From positions 3,873,501 through 3,937,500 of the forward strand of contig CM060173.1 of assembly GCA_030549775.1 (NCBI GenBank): 64,000 nt of DNA. The letters are read 5' to 3'. The notes below the pieces were generated by a model that saw nothing but the letters and a program-made list of their open reading frames with translations, was not told the DNA's origin and ran no database searches. A program made the position numbers and the translations under genes. Shown in pieces: positions 35,901 through 47,345 of this stretch. The number at the start of each line of letters is the position of its first letter. Position 1 is the first letter of the stretch. The stretch is from Tamarix chinensis. Lineage: Eukaryota; Streptophyta; Magnoliopsida; Caryophyllales; Tamaricaceae.

Positions 35901-38900
35901 TGTATATAGTTCATTTCACTCTATTAGTTTTAGTCATTTATTTTTAATTTTACATGTACCTCTTCTTTGTAGTTATGGACCTATTTTGCAAATCATTGAC
36001 AAGCACGGGGCTTCTCAACTACATAGACCATGACATGTTGCTGCCTATTATCTTAATCCACACTTTCACTATAGCCCAGATTTTAGAGCTTCTATAGATT
36101 TCAAGATTGGCTTATACAATTGTCTAAAAATGATGGTTGTAGATCAAGAAGAAAGACTTAGTATCGATTTGCAATTGGATGCATTTAAAAAATACAAGAG
36201 GCCTTTTTGGTATGCATAAAGCTATAATGTCAAGAACAAAAAGTCTTCAAGTAGGTATATTTTTATTTTATTAAATATTCAATTATTTTTTTCCCTAAGC
36301 TAATACCCTAGTACCCTACTATGAAACTATAAATATGTAGCTCATTGGTGGGATTCATATTGAGATGAGTACCCTGAGTTGAAGAAATTTGCCATCCAAA
36401 TTTTAAGCTTGGCACGTAGTTCTTCTGGTCATGAGCAAAATTGGAGTGTATTTGAAATGGTAGACAACTAATTCTTTTTCTTGTTAGTTAGATTAATTTG
36501 ATAGTTATATCATCTTATTAATGATTTTGCATTTTGTGTAATAGATCCATACAAAGAAGCGAAATCATTTGCATCAAAATAAGATGAATGGATAGGTTTT
36601 TGTAATGTATAATCTCAAATTGAGGCAAAAATAACAAAAACAATCAACTACAATTGAAAGGCCAATTATCTTGGACGAACTACCTTCGGATAATATATGG
36701 ACAACAGAAAGAGAGGAACTTGTCCTTCCGACTAATGGAGCATGGTTAAGTGCTTTTGATGGAGCATGCATGAGGTATGCTAGAGAGGCTACAAAATATG
36801 GGGATTAAAGCACTAATGATGAAGCTAATGGTATGCCTTCTTTTCCTTCTTTTTTTTTTTACAACTTTTGAAATAATTATCAAGTCTTATGTTGTTATAA
36901 TTTCTCTTTCTTTTGTTGTTCCTTAATCTAGACAAAGTCTAAGGCCGTGAGTTACATGACAATGAAGTGGCAATTACGTGTGTTGCTTCTAATGAAGCTG
37001 ATAACTTGGATGACTTTGATACAAATGTTCGTGATGATGAGAATGAAGCAACTGAGACTGGTACTACTAGTGGGGATACCGAATTCGGAAGTGAAAATGT
37101 AGACGATGACAATTATGATGACTATGATTGATTGATGTTGATCATTATGGGGTTGTTGTATTTTGTACTTTCGTGGTTTTTGTGGTTTGTGTTGTTAACT
37201 ATTGTGGACAATTTGTGTATTTGTAGATTGTTCCAACTTGATTTGGACTATTTGAAAGCTTAAATTCCAATTTTTAGTATTATTTAACTTTGAATACGAA
37301 TAATATATCACATAAGTGTTATACAAGATCTTATTTTTACCATTTTGGTAGAATCTTACGATTCTACGATCCGACTCTACGACCCCTAACTAATTCTATG
37401 TAGAATCCCGGTTCTGACAACCTTGGACGCAAGGGACCCTCCACTCTTAGGCTAGTTTTAGGTAAGTTCTATCCAAGGGTCGTAACAGTGGTATTAAAGC
37501 TTGCCACCACAACTCCCAATGCAATAATGCAACATGGGTTGGTGTCGGTATGGCAGCATTCACCCAAGACAAGGAAAGTCCTAGTGCAAAGCTAGCCTAC
37601 CCTGTGAAATCGTGATGATATGTTATGATCCCACACTAATCAAATGTGGGATTGATTAATACTATATATGGCCCAAGGAAACCCTCCCCTCTCAGACTAG
37701 CTTTTGGAGTAAGTTCAACCCAACGGTCATAACATATTAGTTTACGTCCTCTTATTTTTTAGTGTTGCATTCTTGATATGTGATTTTTCAACTCATCCAA
37801 ACACTATGTGATAGAGGGAGTATTAAAGATACAATATAAAAATGTTTCCGGAAGTGCTCAACAAATGAATGCAATTTCAAGTGCTAAACTTACATGAACA
37901 ATCAATGACACTATTCCTTTTGCCTTTTTTGTCCACACACTATACATTTTTTTATAAATAATGCAGAGTTGCAACATATTGCTTTAAAGGGAGTCAACAG
38001 TAAAAATAATTTTAAAAAGGGGTATTCATCACTAGCTACACAATGCGCATGCTTTCAATAAGAACATTAGTGAAAACATTTACAAGTTAACATAACAGTA
38101 AAAGAAGAATTACAGTAGTTGTTTTGTTGTTGTTTCTTTTCTAAAAAACAGAGGAAGTATCAAACCATATACTGACCTTCGGTAAGCACACAGAACAGAC
38201 AAATGTTCTGCAAACAGATATACTCCCACCAGTTCACTTTAACTGATGTTGGAGGCTTTAGTTTGTTGCAATATGAATATTACCTAGATTAAATTTTGGA
38301 TTTTCTCCTTGATTTACCCTTACCTCCATTTGCCTAATTGAGCCTAATTATGAGCACAGAGAAAGTAAGAGTGTTGAGAGTATATAGAAGGACAGAGGGA
38401 GGGAGGGGCAGAGGGGGAGAGGGGGGGAGGGGGGAGGGAGAGAGTATTAGCGAAATTATACACTATCTATTTATTCCTTAATATGCATGAATCTCACCAA
38501 AATAAACCAGAGGGGCTACTATAGAAGCAAATGTGTACTAAGACGGCTTTAACACCATGTATAAGAATGCCAATCATGGAATTCCAAAGGCAGATAAGTT
38601 ACAGAAAAAATATCTCAGCTTCTTCACAACAGCATAGGTAAAGTCACCTAAAAGAAAGTATTACCTCCTTCTTCTTATCTTTCCTTCTCTTTACTTCATG
38701 GAAAGTATCTGCACATGATAGATCATAGAACGAACTCATCAGAAGTACATAGGGCATTCATGGAAATTGAACAAATAAATAGGACATAACATCCAAGAAC
38801 TGTCAATCATGATGGTAATATCACTCATAAGTGGATCTGGCTAAAATTAGGTAGCTAGAAAGACATACATGCAAATCAAGCACGTACAACAATGGAAGAA

Positions 38901-40723
38901 CATACATGCAAGATTCTAACCATAGAAAAATAACATATGAGCAATGCCTGGACATCATCTATAAAGCAAAAAATAACATATGTTTCTAACCATAGTGTGC
39001 ATTGAAGAGTATAGCAAGATTAAGTTATTAACGTTCCAGGACTGGGAATGAATAATAGAACAAACACCCGGTTATTTCAGCAGCACTACAATATAAACCA
39101 TGTTCATGAATTTTCTGTCATGCAGGTACAATAACGATCCAAGAACCGCAAATAGGAGTAGAATCAAGAAAAAAACAGCCTTTCAATCATTAAACAAGAC
39201 CACATGGAAATTGAAAAATAATCTTGCAAAAGCCATCCAAAATTGCTTGATCAGCTAACTCTTAGCCACATGATTCTCCATTTCCCAGAAATAACAAATA
39301 TGCCAAATTTGTCAAAATCATTTCACCAGCTTGCTCCCATATCAAATAGCTATGCATTTGCCTGGCCCACTTGAGGGCAAGTTGATCCAATGCTCATGTG
39401 TATCCATTTTCTATATCATGGCTGTGAAAGTTGAATTACACCATTTTGGTCATGGACCAAGTGAATGTTTGTCGAGTATCAAAAGGGATTGGTCCGATTG
39501 GACATTGGAAGTTCGAAGTCAAATGATTAGCAATTTATCCCTACAATCTACAAACCGCTACATCTCTACATATCTATCGCTTTTCTTACATTGATTTTCA
39601 TTATATATTTATGCATTTCACTTTCTTTTCAACTGGGATTATGGAAGAAAATTTGTCACATTTCTTTCCTGAGTAACAAACACATAATCACAGTAAAGTA
39701 CCAGCTGACTCGAACATAGAAACGGAACAAAAATAATACGCATAATAAGCTCATGAGTTACCTGTAGCTTTTCATACACAAATACATAAGCTAAATGCTC
39801 ATCTTCAAACAAAATCCATCTTCTGCGAAGGATTCTTCATAAAGATTAAATGACCCAGAAAAGAAAAGAATATCTCAGAGCTCTCAGCAACATTCAGCAA
39901 AGCTAAAATCTTCACCTCTCCAATATGTGACGTAGTCATTCCATTCCCTTGAAGGCCACAATCTACCATCATCTCGACCACAATCGAATACATCATAAAA
40001 ATCCCTCAAGTCAAGGAATGTCTTGCCAGAAACCTTTCAATTTCAGATGCTCTCAACTAAGTTTCCTTCTAAGACACATTACCCTTCGACCAGGCATATC
40101 CTCTACTAGGATCAATGATGAATCAAACATGAGAATAAATGACAGCTTGACTCCTTCAACCCCCCCCCAACAAAACACACACCCGCACACACATATGATC
40201 AACAGAAATAACATCAACAGCCTCAGGTTCCAAACTGTCCGTGCTGTTTAACATAATCACCACATACTGCCTAATGACCATACAGAGAGGAAAAGCAAAA
40301 AAGAAAGGTCAACATATCAATAGCACACAAGCACCTTCAAGAAATTTAATTCAATCCACATACAAGCAAATCCATAATCAAGCCTCTCGTTCGTGTACCT
40401 AAACAAGTCAGAATCGTCGTGCAAAATTGATTGAACACATTAATTAATCAAAGTAAACGAAGTCAACACAAAACAGCTTCGACTGGACAAAAATAAGAAG
40501 GCTGACACTGATGAAGGGGGAGGCAAGGAGGAAGGGGTAGAGAGAGCTAGTTATTATTACCCTGAAGAAGAAGCTTCTGAACGGTTTCATTAGGATCCAT
40601 GGAGCATTCTTTAAGCATAGCATAAATCTCTTCGTCATTGTCATTCCCCGTCATCTCCTTAATATTCTGGATCATCTTCCTTACATTTTCAGAAATCCTC
40701 GAAACCCTAGAGCCGCCACTCAT
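21667..40723 (-). CDS. GBF-interacting protein 1-like (GIP1_N/DUF1296 family), 11 coding exons
   Basis: Exons on the minus strand: 40723-40561, 38708-38665, 30977-30875, 30746-30632, 30510-30134, 30012-29869, 29333-28946, 24974-24686, 24408-24253, 23637-23137, 21963-21667. All introns are GT-AG and every phase matches; 2,577 nt give 858 residues. Residues 1-69 are the GIP1 N-terminal domain (SRVSRISENVRKMIQNIKE, EEIYAMLKECSMDPNE, then FHEVKRRKDKKKE), a UBA-like fold. The remainder is disordered: Gly/Arg-rich (75-100), Ser-rich (140-310), then Pro/Gln/Gly/Tyr-rich, ending in WPSNY. Family knowledge: Arabidopsis GIP1 binds G-box bZIP factors and raises their DNA binding in the nucleus. The ATG at 40723 has A at -3; a GTG six bases upstream is in frame but not a start. 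The large introns hold the transposons listed separately. Confidence 0.93.
22144..22335. mobile_element. Foldback MITE with 27-32-bp terminal inverted repeats
   Basis: The left arm (22149-22175) begins CCTTGTTTGGTATTACTTAT; the reverse complement of the right arm (ending 22330) begins CCTTATTTGGCATTACTTAT. They differ at two of 27 positions. Inner sequence (acaatcactt...aagtgattgt; ctttttac...gtaaaaag) also pairs, so the whole 190-bp unit folds into one long hairpin. It lies in the last intron of the GIP1-like gene. A TSD could not be fixed, so the superfamily is open. Confidence 0.85.
22550..22889. mobile_element. Stowaway-like MITE
   Basis: Left end CTCCCTCTGCTTTGGAATAG after TA (22548-22549). 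The right end read in reverse is CTCCCCCTGGTTTGAATAGT; both ends continue with AGTTGATGTTT. A TA follows at 22890-22891. This is a Tc1/mariner-type MITE of 340 bp in the last intron of the GIP1-like gene. Confidence 0.8.
23859..23905. repeat. (CA)n-(A)n tract
   Basis: About 11 CA units run into about 26 A residues. Intronic in the GIP1-like gene. Confidence 0.9.
26060..27070. mobile_element. Non-autonomous hAT relative of the 34-37 kb element
   Basis: The left end (cATAGTTATCAAGATTAAAATCC, 26060-26082) matches the left end of the 34070-37425 hAT at about 16 of 23 positions. The right end (GAATCCCTACTCTAACAACCTTG, 27048-27070) closely matches that element's right end (GAATCCCGGTTCTGACAACCTTG). 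Subterminal repeats of GATTCTA/TAGAATC occur in both. No transposase frame is present. A copy of the unnamed ATCGG repeat (26423-26640) sits inside. No clear 8-bp TSD was found, so limits are approximate. Confidence 0.55.
26423..26640 (+). repeat. Unnamed dispersed repeat, copy 1
   Basis: Shares the order cc(a/g)atac(a)taatatc...atttatcgga...gatatttgttgtgaaaaaaataa with the copies at 27301-27570 and 33692-33945. Non-coding. Intron of the GIP1-like gene. Confidence 0.6.
27301..27570 (+). repeat. Unnamed dispersed repeat, copy 2
   Basis: Contains ATCGGTTTCGATACACAATATCGG, AATATTTGTTGGGAAAAAAATAA, and the terminal block attttattgcttgatcaaa that also ends copy 3. Repeated cttaccaatactta words occur in the middle. 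Confidence 0.6.
27571..27860. repeat. Trinucleotide-rich tract (AAT/GAT)
   Basis: Dense AAT, TAA and GAT words, including about eight GAT units at 27697-27720. Non-coding; intron 7 of the GIP1-like gene. Confidence 0.7.
29433..29682. mobile_element. Stowaway-like MITE, diverged
   Basis: Begins CTCCCTCTGTTCCTTTGTAA after TA (29431-29432). The right end in reverse reads CTCTTTTCATTTCGTAACAT, followed by TA (29683-29684). Ends match imperfectly. A G10 run interrupts the middle. It lies in intron 6 of the GIP1-like gene. Confidence 0.6.
32042..32169. repeat. 64-bp tandem duplication, two copies
   Basis: The block tattgaataataatacagtatt...cctccactaaatgacat occurs twice with period 64 and only a few differences. 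Confidence 0.85.
33692..33945 (+). repeat. Unnamed dispersed repeat, copy 3
   Basis: Contains TTCCGATACACAATATTAACC, aatatttgttgtggaaaaaaataa, and ggttttattgcttgatcca at its end, as in copy 2. A 3'-end-only match (tcgcaacgaccatgacac...gcaattttattgc) is visible at about 32338-32415. Upstream of copy 3, TACTCCCTTTG at 33500 looks like one Stowaway end. Confidence 0.6.
34070..37425 (+). mobile_element. hAT DNA transposon, autonomous type but decayed
   Basis: Left end CAGTGTTATTAAAATCACGA (34070 on). The right end in reverse is CAAGGTTGTCAGAACCGGGA. About 15 of the first 23 positions match. Flanking 8-mers are AGCGCAAG (34062-34069) and GACGCAAG (37426-37433), 6 of 8 identical, as expected of an aged hAT TSD. 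The interior carries a transposase remnant with a DUF659-like core and a hAT C-terminal dimerisation block. Subterminal repeats of GATTCTA/TAGAATC crowd both ends. It is inserted inside the left LTR of a TRIM. Confidence 0.85.
34955..37131 (+). pseudogene. hAT transposase remnant (DUF659 plus hAT dimerisation region)
   Basis: Readable blocks on the plus strand: KDEWKQEGCTIMSNRWSD at about 35101-35155, NFLVNNPRGTVFL at about 35175-35215, VVTDNTSNYKAA at about 35310-35346 and LYWTPCAAHCIDLILED at about 35376-35428. In plant hAT transposases these carry catalytic and structural residues around the second aspartate. The C-terminal dimerisation block is HWWDSY.DEYPELKKFA (36342-36395) and QNWSVFEM (36438-36461), then HTKKRN after a probable intron, and an acidic tail to TGA near 37130. 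In-frame stops occur at several sites, including 35260, 35363 and 36359. No BED zinc finger is readable upstream. It is non-functional. Confidence 0.85.
37621..37734. repeat. TRIM right LTR
   Basis: 114 bp, TGTTATGATCCCAC...GGTCATAACA. It aligns along its length with the rejoined left LTR (34013-34069 plus 37434-37487). Confidence 0.8.
38221..38450. repeat. Possible Stowaway remnant with purine-rich tract
   Basis: TACTCCCACCAGTTCAC at 38221 and ...GGACAGAGGGAG near 38390-38401 look like opposed Stowaway ends. They are followed by a run of GAGGG/GGGGA words to about 38445. The pairing is weak. Confidence 0.35.
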
Positions 40724-42354
40724 TTTCACTTCGCCCTCAGCCCCAAAAACCCCTCCACAAACCTCTGCAATTGATAGAGCGAGTGTGTGCCTTCAATTGA
40801 TTGTCAGCTGTAGACGAAGAAAGGGGGCGAAATGAAGAAAGATATTACTTTGCAATAATTTAAGAAAATGGTATTTGCTGAAACGAAGGGGAAAGGAGGG
40901 TTTTTGAATTGATCTAGAGAGATGAAGAAAAGGAGGGAGGGAAGAAAAAGAAAATGGAAGATTAGATCAATCAAAGGCGAAAGTGTCCGTCTTTATTCAA
41001 TAGTGTAGGGCTTTATTTGTGTTTCTACTATCGTATTATTTTTATAAAAAAAAATAATTTGTTAAAATATGTTTGGATATACTTTTGATGTAGTCTATAA
41101 CTCATTTAAATTAATATACATACGCATATACATATAATTTTAAAAGGGCTTGTAAAATATGTTATTATAAGTTTACAAAATTTATTAAAGTTGTTAAAGT
41201 AGCTTAGATTTTAACTTTCAACTATTTATTTACCTTTTTTTATTATTAACATATTGCACCTCCTTCCATTTTATTAATATAGGAATCTTTTTAGAATAAT
41301 ATAGTATTTATTAATAAATAATATTAATAATTATATTTCTTTGTTAATTAAATATTTAGATAAATTTAATTTATTCACTCTATCAATTGATCTAATTTCA
41401 CTTATATTCACCATTTGATAACCAAAAGTAAATACTATTTTTTAGAAGCATTTATCTTAATTCTTATAAGTTATATTTTTCTTAATTCATAAATAAATCA
41501 TATAACAATATCATTTATATTTCCAATGTTATTTTTAAAATATTAATTATTAATAATAATTTACTCAAATTTTTCCCTCAAACCAATAATCTAAATTCAA
41601 ACCATTGACTCTTTAATAAATATTTTCTAATTAATGAGATATATGTGAAATTAATTTACTAAATGTTATTTTTAAAACGATAATCTAAATCTTAACTAAT
41701 TTAAATTAAACTATTGATTTAATTTTGTGCAATGCATGAATAATTTTATAGGATGTGTTTTAATTTTATTTCAGTATAACAAAAATGTAAAATAGAAATA
41801 TGAGTCTGTATGACTATATGTACTTGATGAGGTAAGTTAATTGGTTTCATACAATTTCATCAATTATATAGTAGAGATGGGCGGTTAGTTTCTAATTATA
41901 AAATGTACATCCTCAATTAAATCAATGGAACTATTTCAAAAAAGGTACATAGGAGGAAATATTTTTCACTATATTTGCTTCTATGTAGATAAATAAAAAA
42001 AAGTCTTATTTAGATTATTATGTAATGAATAGGTATTTTTGTTAAATAAACAAAAAGCATATTGCCAAGAAAAAATAATACTTTTAAAAAAGGTAATTTT
42101 AGAAAAGAAAATATATGTTTTATAGTCATTATATAAAAGATACATTTTGATATTTTCTTTGATATATGGATAAAAAAAATAGGGAATATGTAATTAGCAT
42201 ACTCATGCAATGCAAAAATATATTAGCTAGTGCATTGTGTGTACTGTACAGTTTCGTAAGATTCCGCAACACAACTAGTTTATTTTACCTTAACACCATC
42301 TAATTGGTAATTTTAGTATTAGGTAACTAAAATAATATTTAACTTAAAAGCATA
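40724..42354. other. 5' UTR and upstream region of the GIP1-like gene, then AT-rich DNA
   Basis: The first about 270 bases (40724-40990), read on the minus strand, are C/T-rich like many plant 5' UTRs and core promoters. Beyond 41000 the DNA is very AT-rich with no gene seen. No TATA box is unambiguous in so AT-rich a background. Confidence 0.45.
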
Positions 42355-45300
42355 TGTATCATCCCAAATTTTTCTAACCCCAATTTCTTATGATTGGTCT
42401 CTTAATACTTCCCTAACCTCTCATCATTCTTTAATCGTCTTACAATAATCTCTTAGGGCCTTATTTTATCTCAAAACCTTTCAAAGCCATAACCATAGTT
42501 TTAGCCGACTAGGTGTTATGCATTTGTGCCAAACTTGTTTCTTTTAATTCTTTTCAACTCTAAATCAACTCTGATATCCAATATTTTTATATATTTGAAT
42601 TTCTAAAATTATTCTATACCTTCCATTAAATTTTCATAATTTTTGAGGTTTATTTAACATTTTTCCTAATAAATCCATAATGAACTCCCTTTTACACATT
42701 TTTCCTAATAAATAATTAACTAGTGTTGTAGCTAGTTGGCGATCGAGGTATTGGGATAAGGTGGTTGGGAGTATTTTTGCTAAGAGACCGGTGTAACTTA
42801 AATAAGAATACACAATTCTAGATTAATGTGTTTTGATAATTTGTAATTTATTTTATGTCAATTTCCTACTAGCATGTTTTTGTGCTAACTTAACCATTAC
42901 ATTTAGAAATTAAAAAAAATAAAGGAGATGAAGAAGGCAGTTGGAACCAATTTCAAAATCATAAATCGTAAAAATCACTTGATATTATCCCTAAATGAGT
43001 GGCTAAGAAGGTAAGAAAAATATATATGATATGGTAGTTAGGGTAAAATGGTAGAATATGCGTAAAGGAGTAACAAAATCAAATTTTTTATAACCACCAA
43101 GGCCCGTAAATTAATATTCCCAACAATTAGTGGTTTTCATGTGTTATTATCACTAATGATAGGCTCATATACATTCTTAAAAAGTTTGGATAAGAATTAA
43201 GGAAGAGATGTGTAATTTAGTGACTTTTTAAGGTACAAAACTATATAAAAATGTTCAAAAATGGTATAAATGACATTGGAATGTTTTTAGATAATATTTT
43301 GCTCAGTAATATTAAAAAAGAAGACGAAGAAGAAGAAAATACCCAAAGTTTTATAAAATTTACATAACCATAAAGGATATAATGGGACTTAAAAACATAA
43401 AATAAGGACAGTCAAGGGCATAAATATTAATTTATTCCATCGACTTGGTTGGAATTTTATAAGGCGCGGGATACTAAAAAAAGTTATTATTTCAAATATT
43501 CACATTATATAGGAGTTATGGTAAAGTTCGAGGCTAAAAGTGGCTCAAAAGTCTCGTATAACACAAAATCGTAAGAAAGGCTAACACGCCCTAAACAAAA
43601 TATTTCAAAAGCATAGCTAGGGTTTTTTATTCCTTAAAATATGTAATAAAAAATTAAAATAAAATGACTTTATTTACGTGTATTATAGATAATGAATAAC
43701 AAGGGTTTCAATAAATGTGGTATTATGTATAATTTATATATTTACATGTATATATTATACTTATGTGTTATTGAGTTTGTCATCTAGCTAGTGCGTTACA
43801 TATTTTAAAATAGGTTGTAATGGTCCATTACAATAGTGAACAAATTAATAATCGTAGGTGTTGTATGATCATGATCAGGAGTGATAACTTGTGTGCATTA
43901 GAGATGAGTAAGAGTGAAGGCATTTTAGAGATTTTACTCTAGTTATTATTCATTAACTGTTATTTAGAGTGTAATAAAACTAATTTATGTTTTTCATTGT
44001 GAATTATATGGTTATTAATGTTTTTATACACTCAAAATATTTTTGGCTATTATTTCCTTACGAGTTATCAATAAAGGTGTGGGAGTTGTATATCTTAAAT
44101 AACCTTACATTTAGCGTAAGCAATATACTGGTGTCTAATTGCACTAGATGTGGTAGTAATGCCTTGGTATTTTTTTTTAGCTTTTGCCTATTTTCTTATT
44201 ATAATGGTTTTTAGTTTTGAAAATCGCAAGTGTTATGGTAATTGCATCAACTGCAAGTGATGGGGATTTGTAAAGTCGGCTCTATTTTTGGGCAAAACAT
44301 TGTGCCACCGATTTAGCTTTATATCTTAAAACTTCACTATTCTCATTTCATTTTCGTATGAATACTTACTCAAAGTCAGTTGAGTATACTTCTTTAGGTG
44401 TTGGAATGACAAGTATAAATACTTCTTGCTTGTTGAGCGAACCCATCCGTAGTATATAGCTTATTTCCTAATCTCCCGATCATTTCTATGCTAACATTCC
44501 TTTATAGATCGAGGGTCATCATCATTTTTATTTCAAATTCTAACAACATTGTCACGTACAAAACTAACATTAATAGCAATCTCATTTATATACTATCTTG
44601 TTTTGATGTGGACATAATTGATTCATAATCCGTAATTATTGTCAACCTTATCGTTGTGTTTGTCATCACGATCTTTTAATAAAAACCACTTCAAGTATTT
44701 AATCTCCAACCACGTCTCATGATAAGTCGATAAATTCCAATAAAATTTTATTAATCTCCCTTAGTATGTGATCACGTAACACACTATACCTGTTTAACAT
44801 TTTGAGTATGGGAAACCAACTTACTAAAAGGGTCACCTAGTAAGTCGTAAGGGCTCAATGAATCTTAGCTCGCAGAGAATTGAAGCTAATAACTAAAACA
44901 AACTAAACTTGATACCACAAGAGGATCTAATGGGTGAACATAGGTCTTCCCATGGCATGAGTTTATAAGGATTACTAATGGTTACAATCTTTTAGTGTGT
45001 ACACCCTTGCTAATATTGAAACCCTACGTAGAGTGTCCGTGGAACAAACAAAAGAAAAACATATACAACCACAACTAAGCCACTATAGATAACCATAACT
45101 TCCAAATTAAAAGCAAAATATATAAAATAGTAGTTGGCCCATTTTAGATAGTCAGCACAACTAAACTTTAGGAGACTAATATAATATGTCATCATAAACT
45201 CTTCCTTAAACATGCTTAACTTGTCTGCAAATGTGTGTTAAGTGAATTTGTTAGTTTATTTCTAAATGTGTGTAAAATTATGTTAAAATGGTCTATCCAG

Positions 45301-45389
45301 ACACACGTGTTTATTGACGTGAGCAACTAGTTGATCAATTGTAGGTTCTTTAAGCTTTTTATTTTCCACCAAAACAAGTTAAATAGTTT
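42355..45389. other. AT-rich DNA, possible old LTR start, no gene
   Basis: TGTATCATCCCAAATTTTTC at 42355 resembles the start of LTR family A (TGTAATACCCC...), but no matching end was found. No protein-like frame was found through 45389. Confidence 0.35.
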
Positions 45390-47345
45390 TGTAATACCCC
45401 TAAATTAGTAGTTGAGAGTCCCAAATTTCCAAACCAATCCACTAGTCTAGTTTTTGTTTCATTCTTTTTAGCTAAAATGATTTAAAATTTTGATCATTTG
45501 ATCATGAAACTTTTTTTTTTGTTACGCTAGTAAGCATGCTTGCACTTTTCACCTTTTAACTCTCACTAACTCTCCTTTCATCTACCATTCTATACCTCCT
45601 ATGCCATTGGAATCAACAAGTACACATGGCAACTAATTGCTATCCTTGATCCAATCCTACATAGTTGTGCACCTCTTACCCACGCCCCATCATGTAAGCT
45701 CTTACAACTTTGATGCTTACACTCGGCCTACAAGTTAACCATGTTCTCTCTCATTCTTACTCACTAATGTTGATTGATAGGACCTAAGGTGCCTCAATAC
45801 CTAACTTCAGTTCATTCCCTCACAATCCCTCACCACTGAACTCTATTTTCCTAACCATTCCACAAAGTGTTGGGTGTTTTTCATTCTCTCTTCCTTCTAT
45901 TCCCTCCTTGCAACTAAGGCCTCACTTCCTCTCTCCTAGATGTTTGTGCCTCTTTTCTTTTTTATTTCTCTCTTTATCTCTCCTATATTTTTAATTAAAC
46001 AAATAAAGGTTAAGGATTGGAAAGGTCTTATGGTTTCTCTTGGAATTCGTCTCTTTTTTCAATCCACCTAGAAGGAGGTTGCGTTACAACTTACCATGTT
46101 GTCATCTTCTCCTTATTTTTTTAGTTTCTTTTTGGGCTTATCAATATTTTTACCAAGTCATTCCTCGGTTTTAAGGTTTTCAAGAAAGTGTGACGGTGGT
46201 GTTTCTAAGCTAGGATTTGTATCTATTTACTTAAATAATTTTACTTGAGGTAAATCAATCATATTCTCAATATGGATGGTGAATGATATATGTTTCTAGT
46301 GTTTTATGTAAATTATGGGTTGTGGTGGTTATTGTGATAACATTATCTTCCTTAAGTATATGGTATGGCGTATTTAGCATGGTTTCATTATTATTACGAG
46401 CATGAGTTATGGATAAATGTCCTTGTATTATGTCCATGTTAATGACCTAAAACATGATTCATGTTTTTATTTGTTTATAAGCATGGATCCTAATGATAGT
46501 ATAATATTTTCTATTTATGGATAATTTTGGTGGGCACTTTAAGTAATTATGAGGTGGTTGTGAGTTTTGATGAAGGTATGCGGTTTTTTAGTTATCTCGA
46601 AAAATGTGTGGTTTGGGGTTGTTTCACCTAAATGGATAAATCCTTATTAGTATAGAATGACTGGTTGAATTTATGTCCCAAGCTTTGTTAGCTTCGACTT
46701 AAACACATTAACCAGCTTGGTCATGCCCATTGACTGATTTGGAATGACAATTGACTAGTTATACCAGTGAGTTGATTGATTGTTACATGTTTTGAATTGT
46801 TGGGTTTGGTATATCCAGACTAGTCGGCCGGTCTTGGGATCAATTAAATAGTTCCACCCGTTTATGGGTTTGATAATTCGTTAATGTATTCCCCTTATTT
46901 CACATACATTGTTATGATTTTAGCCTTAAATAAATGGCTTGATTGGTTGGCTTGAGTTTGATGTTACCTTTTAAAGACCCAAATTAGATGGTTGGATACC
47001 TTAACTAGTGTTTGGTGTCAACACTTAAAATCACCCATTTTTAAATTAATAAGTGGTAATTGGTTTATGCTTAGTGTCAACAATTGTAAAACACTAATGA
47101 TAGTAATAAAAATTTTGTTTAGGCCTCATTCTCCTACTCTCGTGATAGTTTTCATGGAATTAGTGGGTGGATCACCCTTTTATTTATGTTTTTGTTTTTT
47201 TTTTATCTTTTCACTCAGTGCCTTTCTTACTCTATCGGGTGGTGGTCAGCAGAGGATATGTGCACATTGTAAGGGTTAGGATTAATACTGTAATAATCCA
47301 ACGTGACATCATTATCAAAGTTAGGTGGGTGTAGTATCCTTATAA
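45390..47345 (+). mobile_element. Probable LTR family A fragment (5' part)
   Basis: Starts TGTAATACCCCTAAATTAGT at 45390, like the starts at 48310 and 56589. C/T-rich sequence follows at 45540-45980, the same position it has in the other copies. No plus-strand terminus is present before the next element at 47346, so this copy is truncated. No coding sequence. Confidence 0.45.

Larger units (their letters stand above)
34013..37734. mobile_element. TRIM-type miniature LTR retroelement, left LTR split by an hAT insertion
   Basis: Two related LTRs begin TGTTA(C/T)(A/G)ATCCCA and end GGTC(G/A)TAACA. The right one is 37621-37734 (114 bp). The left one is 34013-34069 plus 37434-37487 (111 bp once the hAT and one TSD copy are removed). 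Directly after the left LTR, TGGTATTAAAGC (37489-37500) matches 10 of 12 bases of the initiator-methionine tRNA primer site. Only about 133 bp lie between the LTRs and there is no coding capacity, which defines a TRIM. These elements depend on proteins from other retrotransposons. Flanking 5-bp repeats (TGGTA and TATTA) match only partly. Confidence 0.8.
30978..38664 (-). other. Second intron of the GIP1-like gene, 7.7 kb, transposon-filled
   Basis: On the minus strand it starts GTAATAC after exon 2 (38665) and ends GTCAG before exon 3 (30977). It holds a 64-bp tandem repeat, copies of the unnamed repeat, a TRIM element and the hAT nested in it. The hAT frames read on the opposite strand from the host gene. 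The introns on both sides splice in phase, so the insertions need not disrupt the mRNA. Confidence 0.85.

Noticed and set aside
33500..37831. One Stowaway split by the TRIM insertion (TACTCCCT at 33500, AGGGAGTA at 37814-37821)
   Set aside because: The opposing ends share little beyond the first eight bases and an unrelated repeat lies between; too weak to call.
40547..40729. Start of the GIP1-like protein two codons upstream (GTG at 40729)
   Set aside because: The codon is GTG, not ATG; the ATG at 40723 gives the family's usual N-terminus MSGGSRV.
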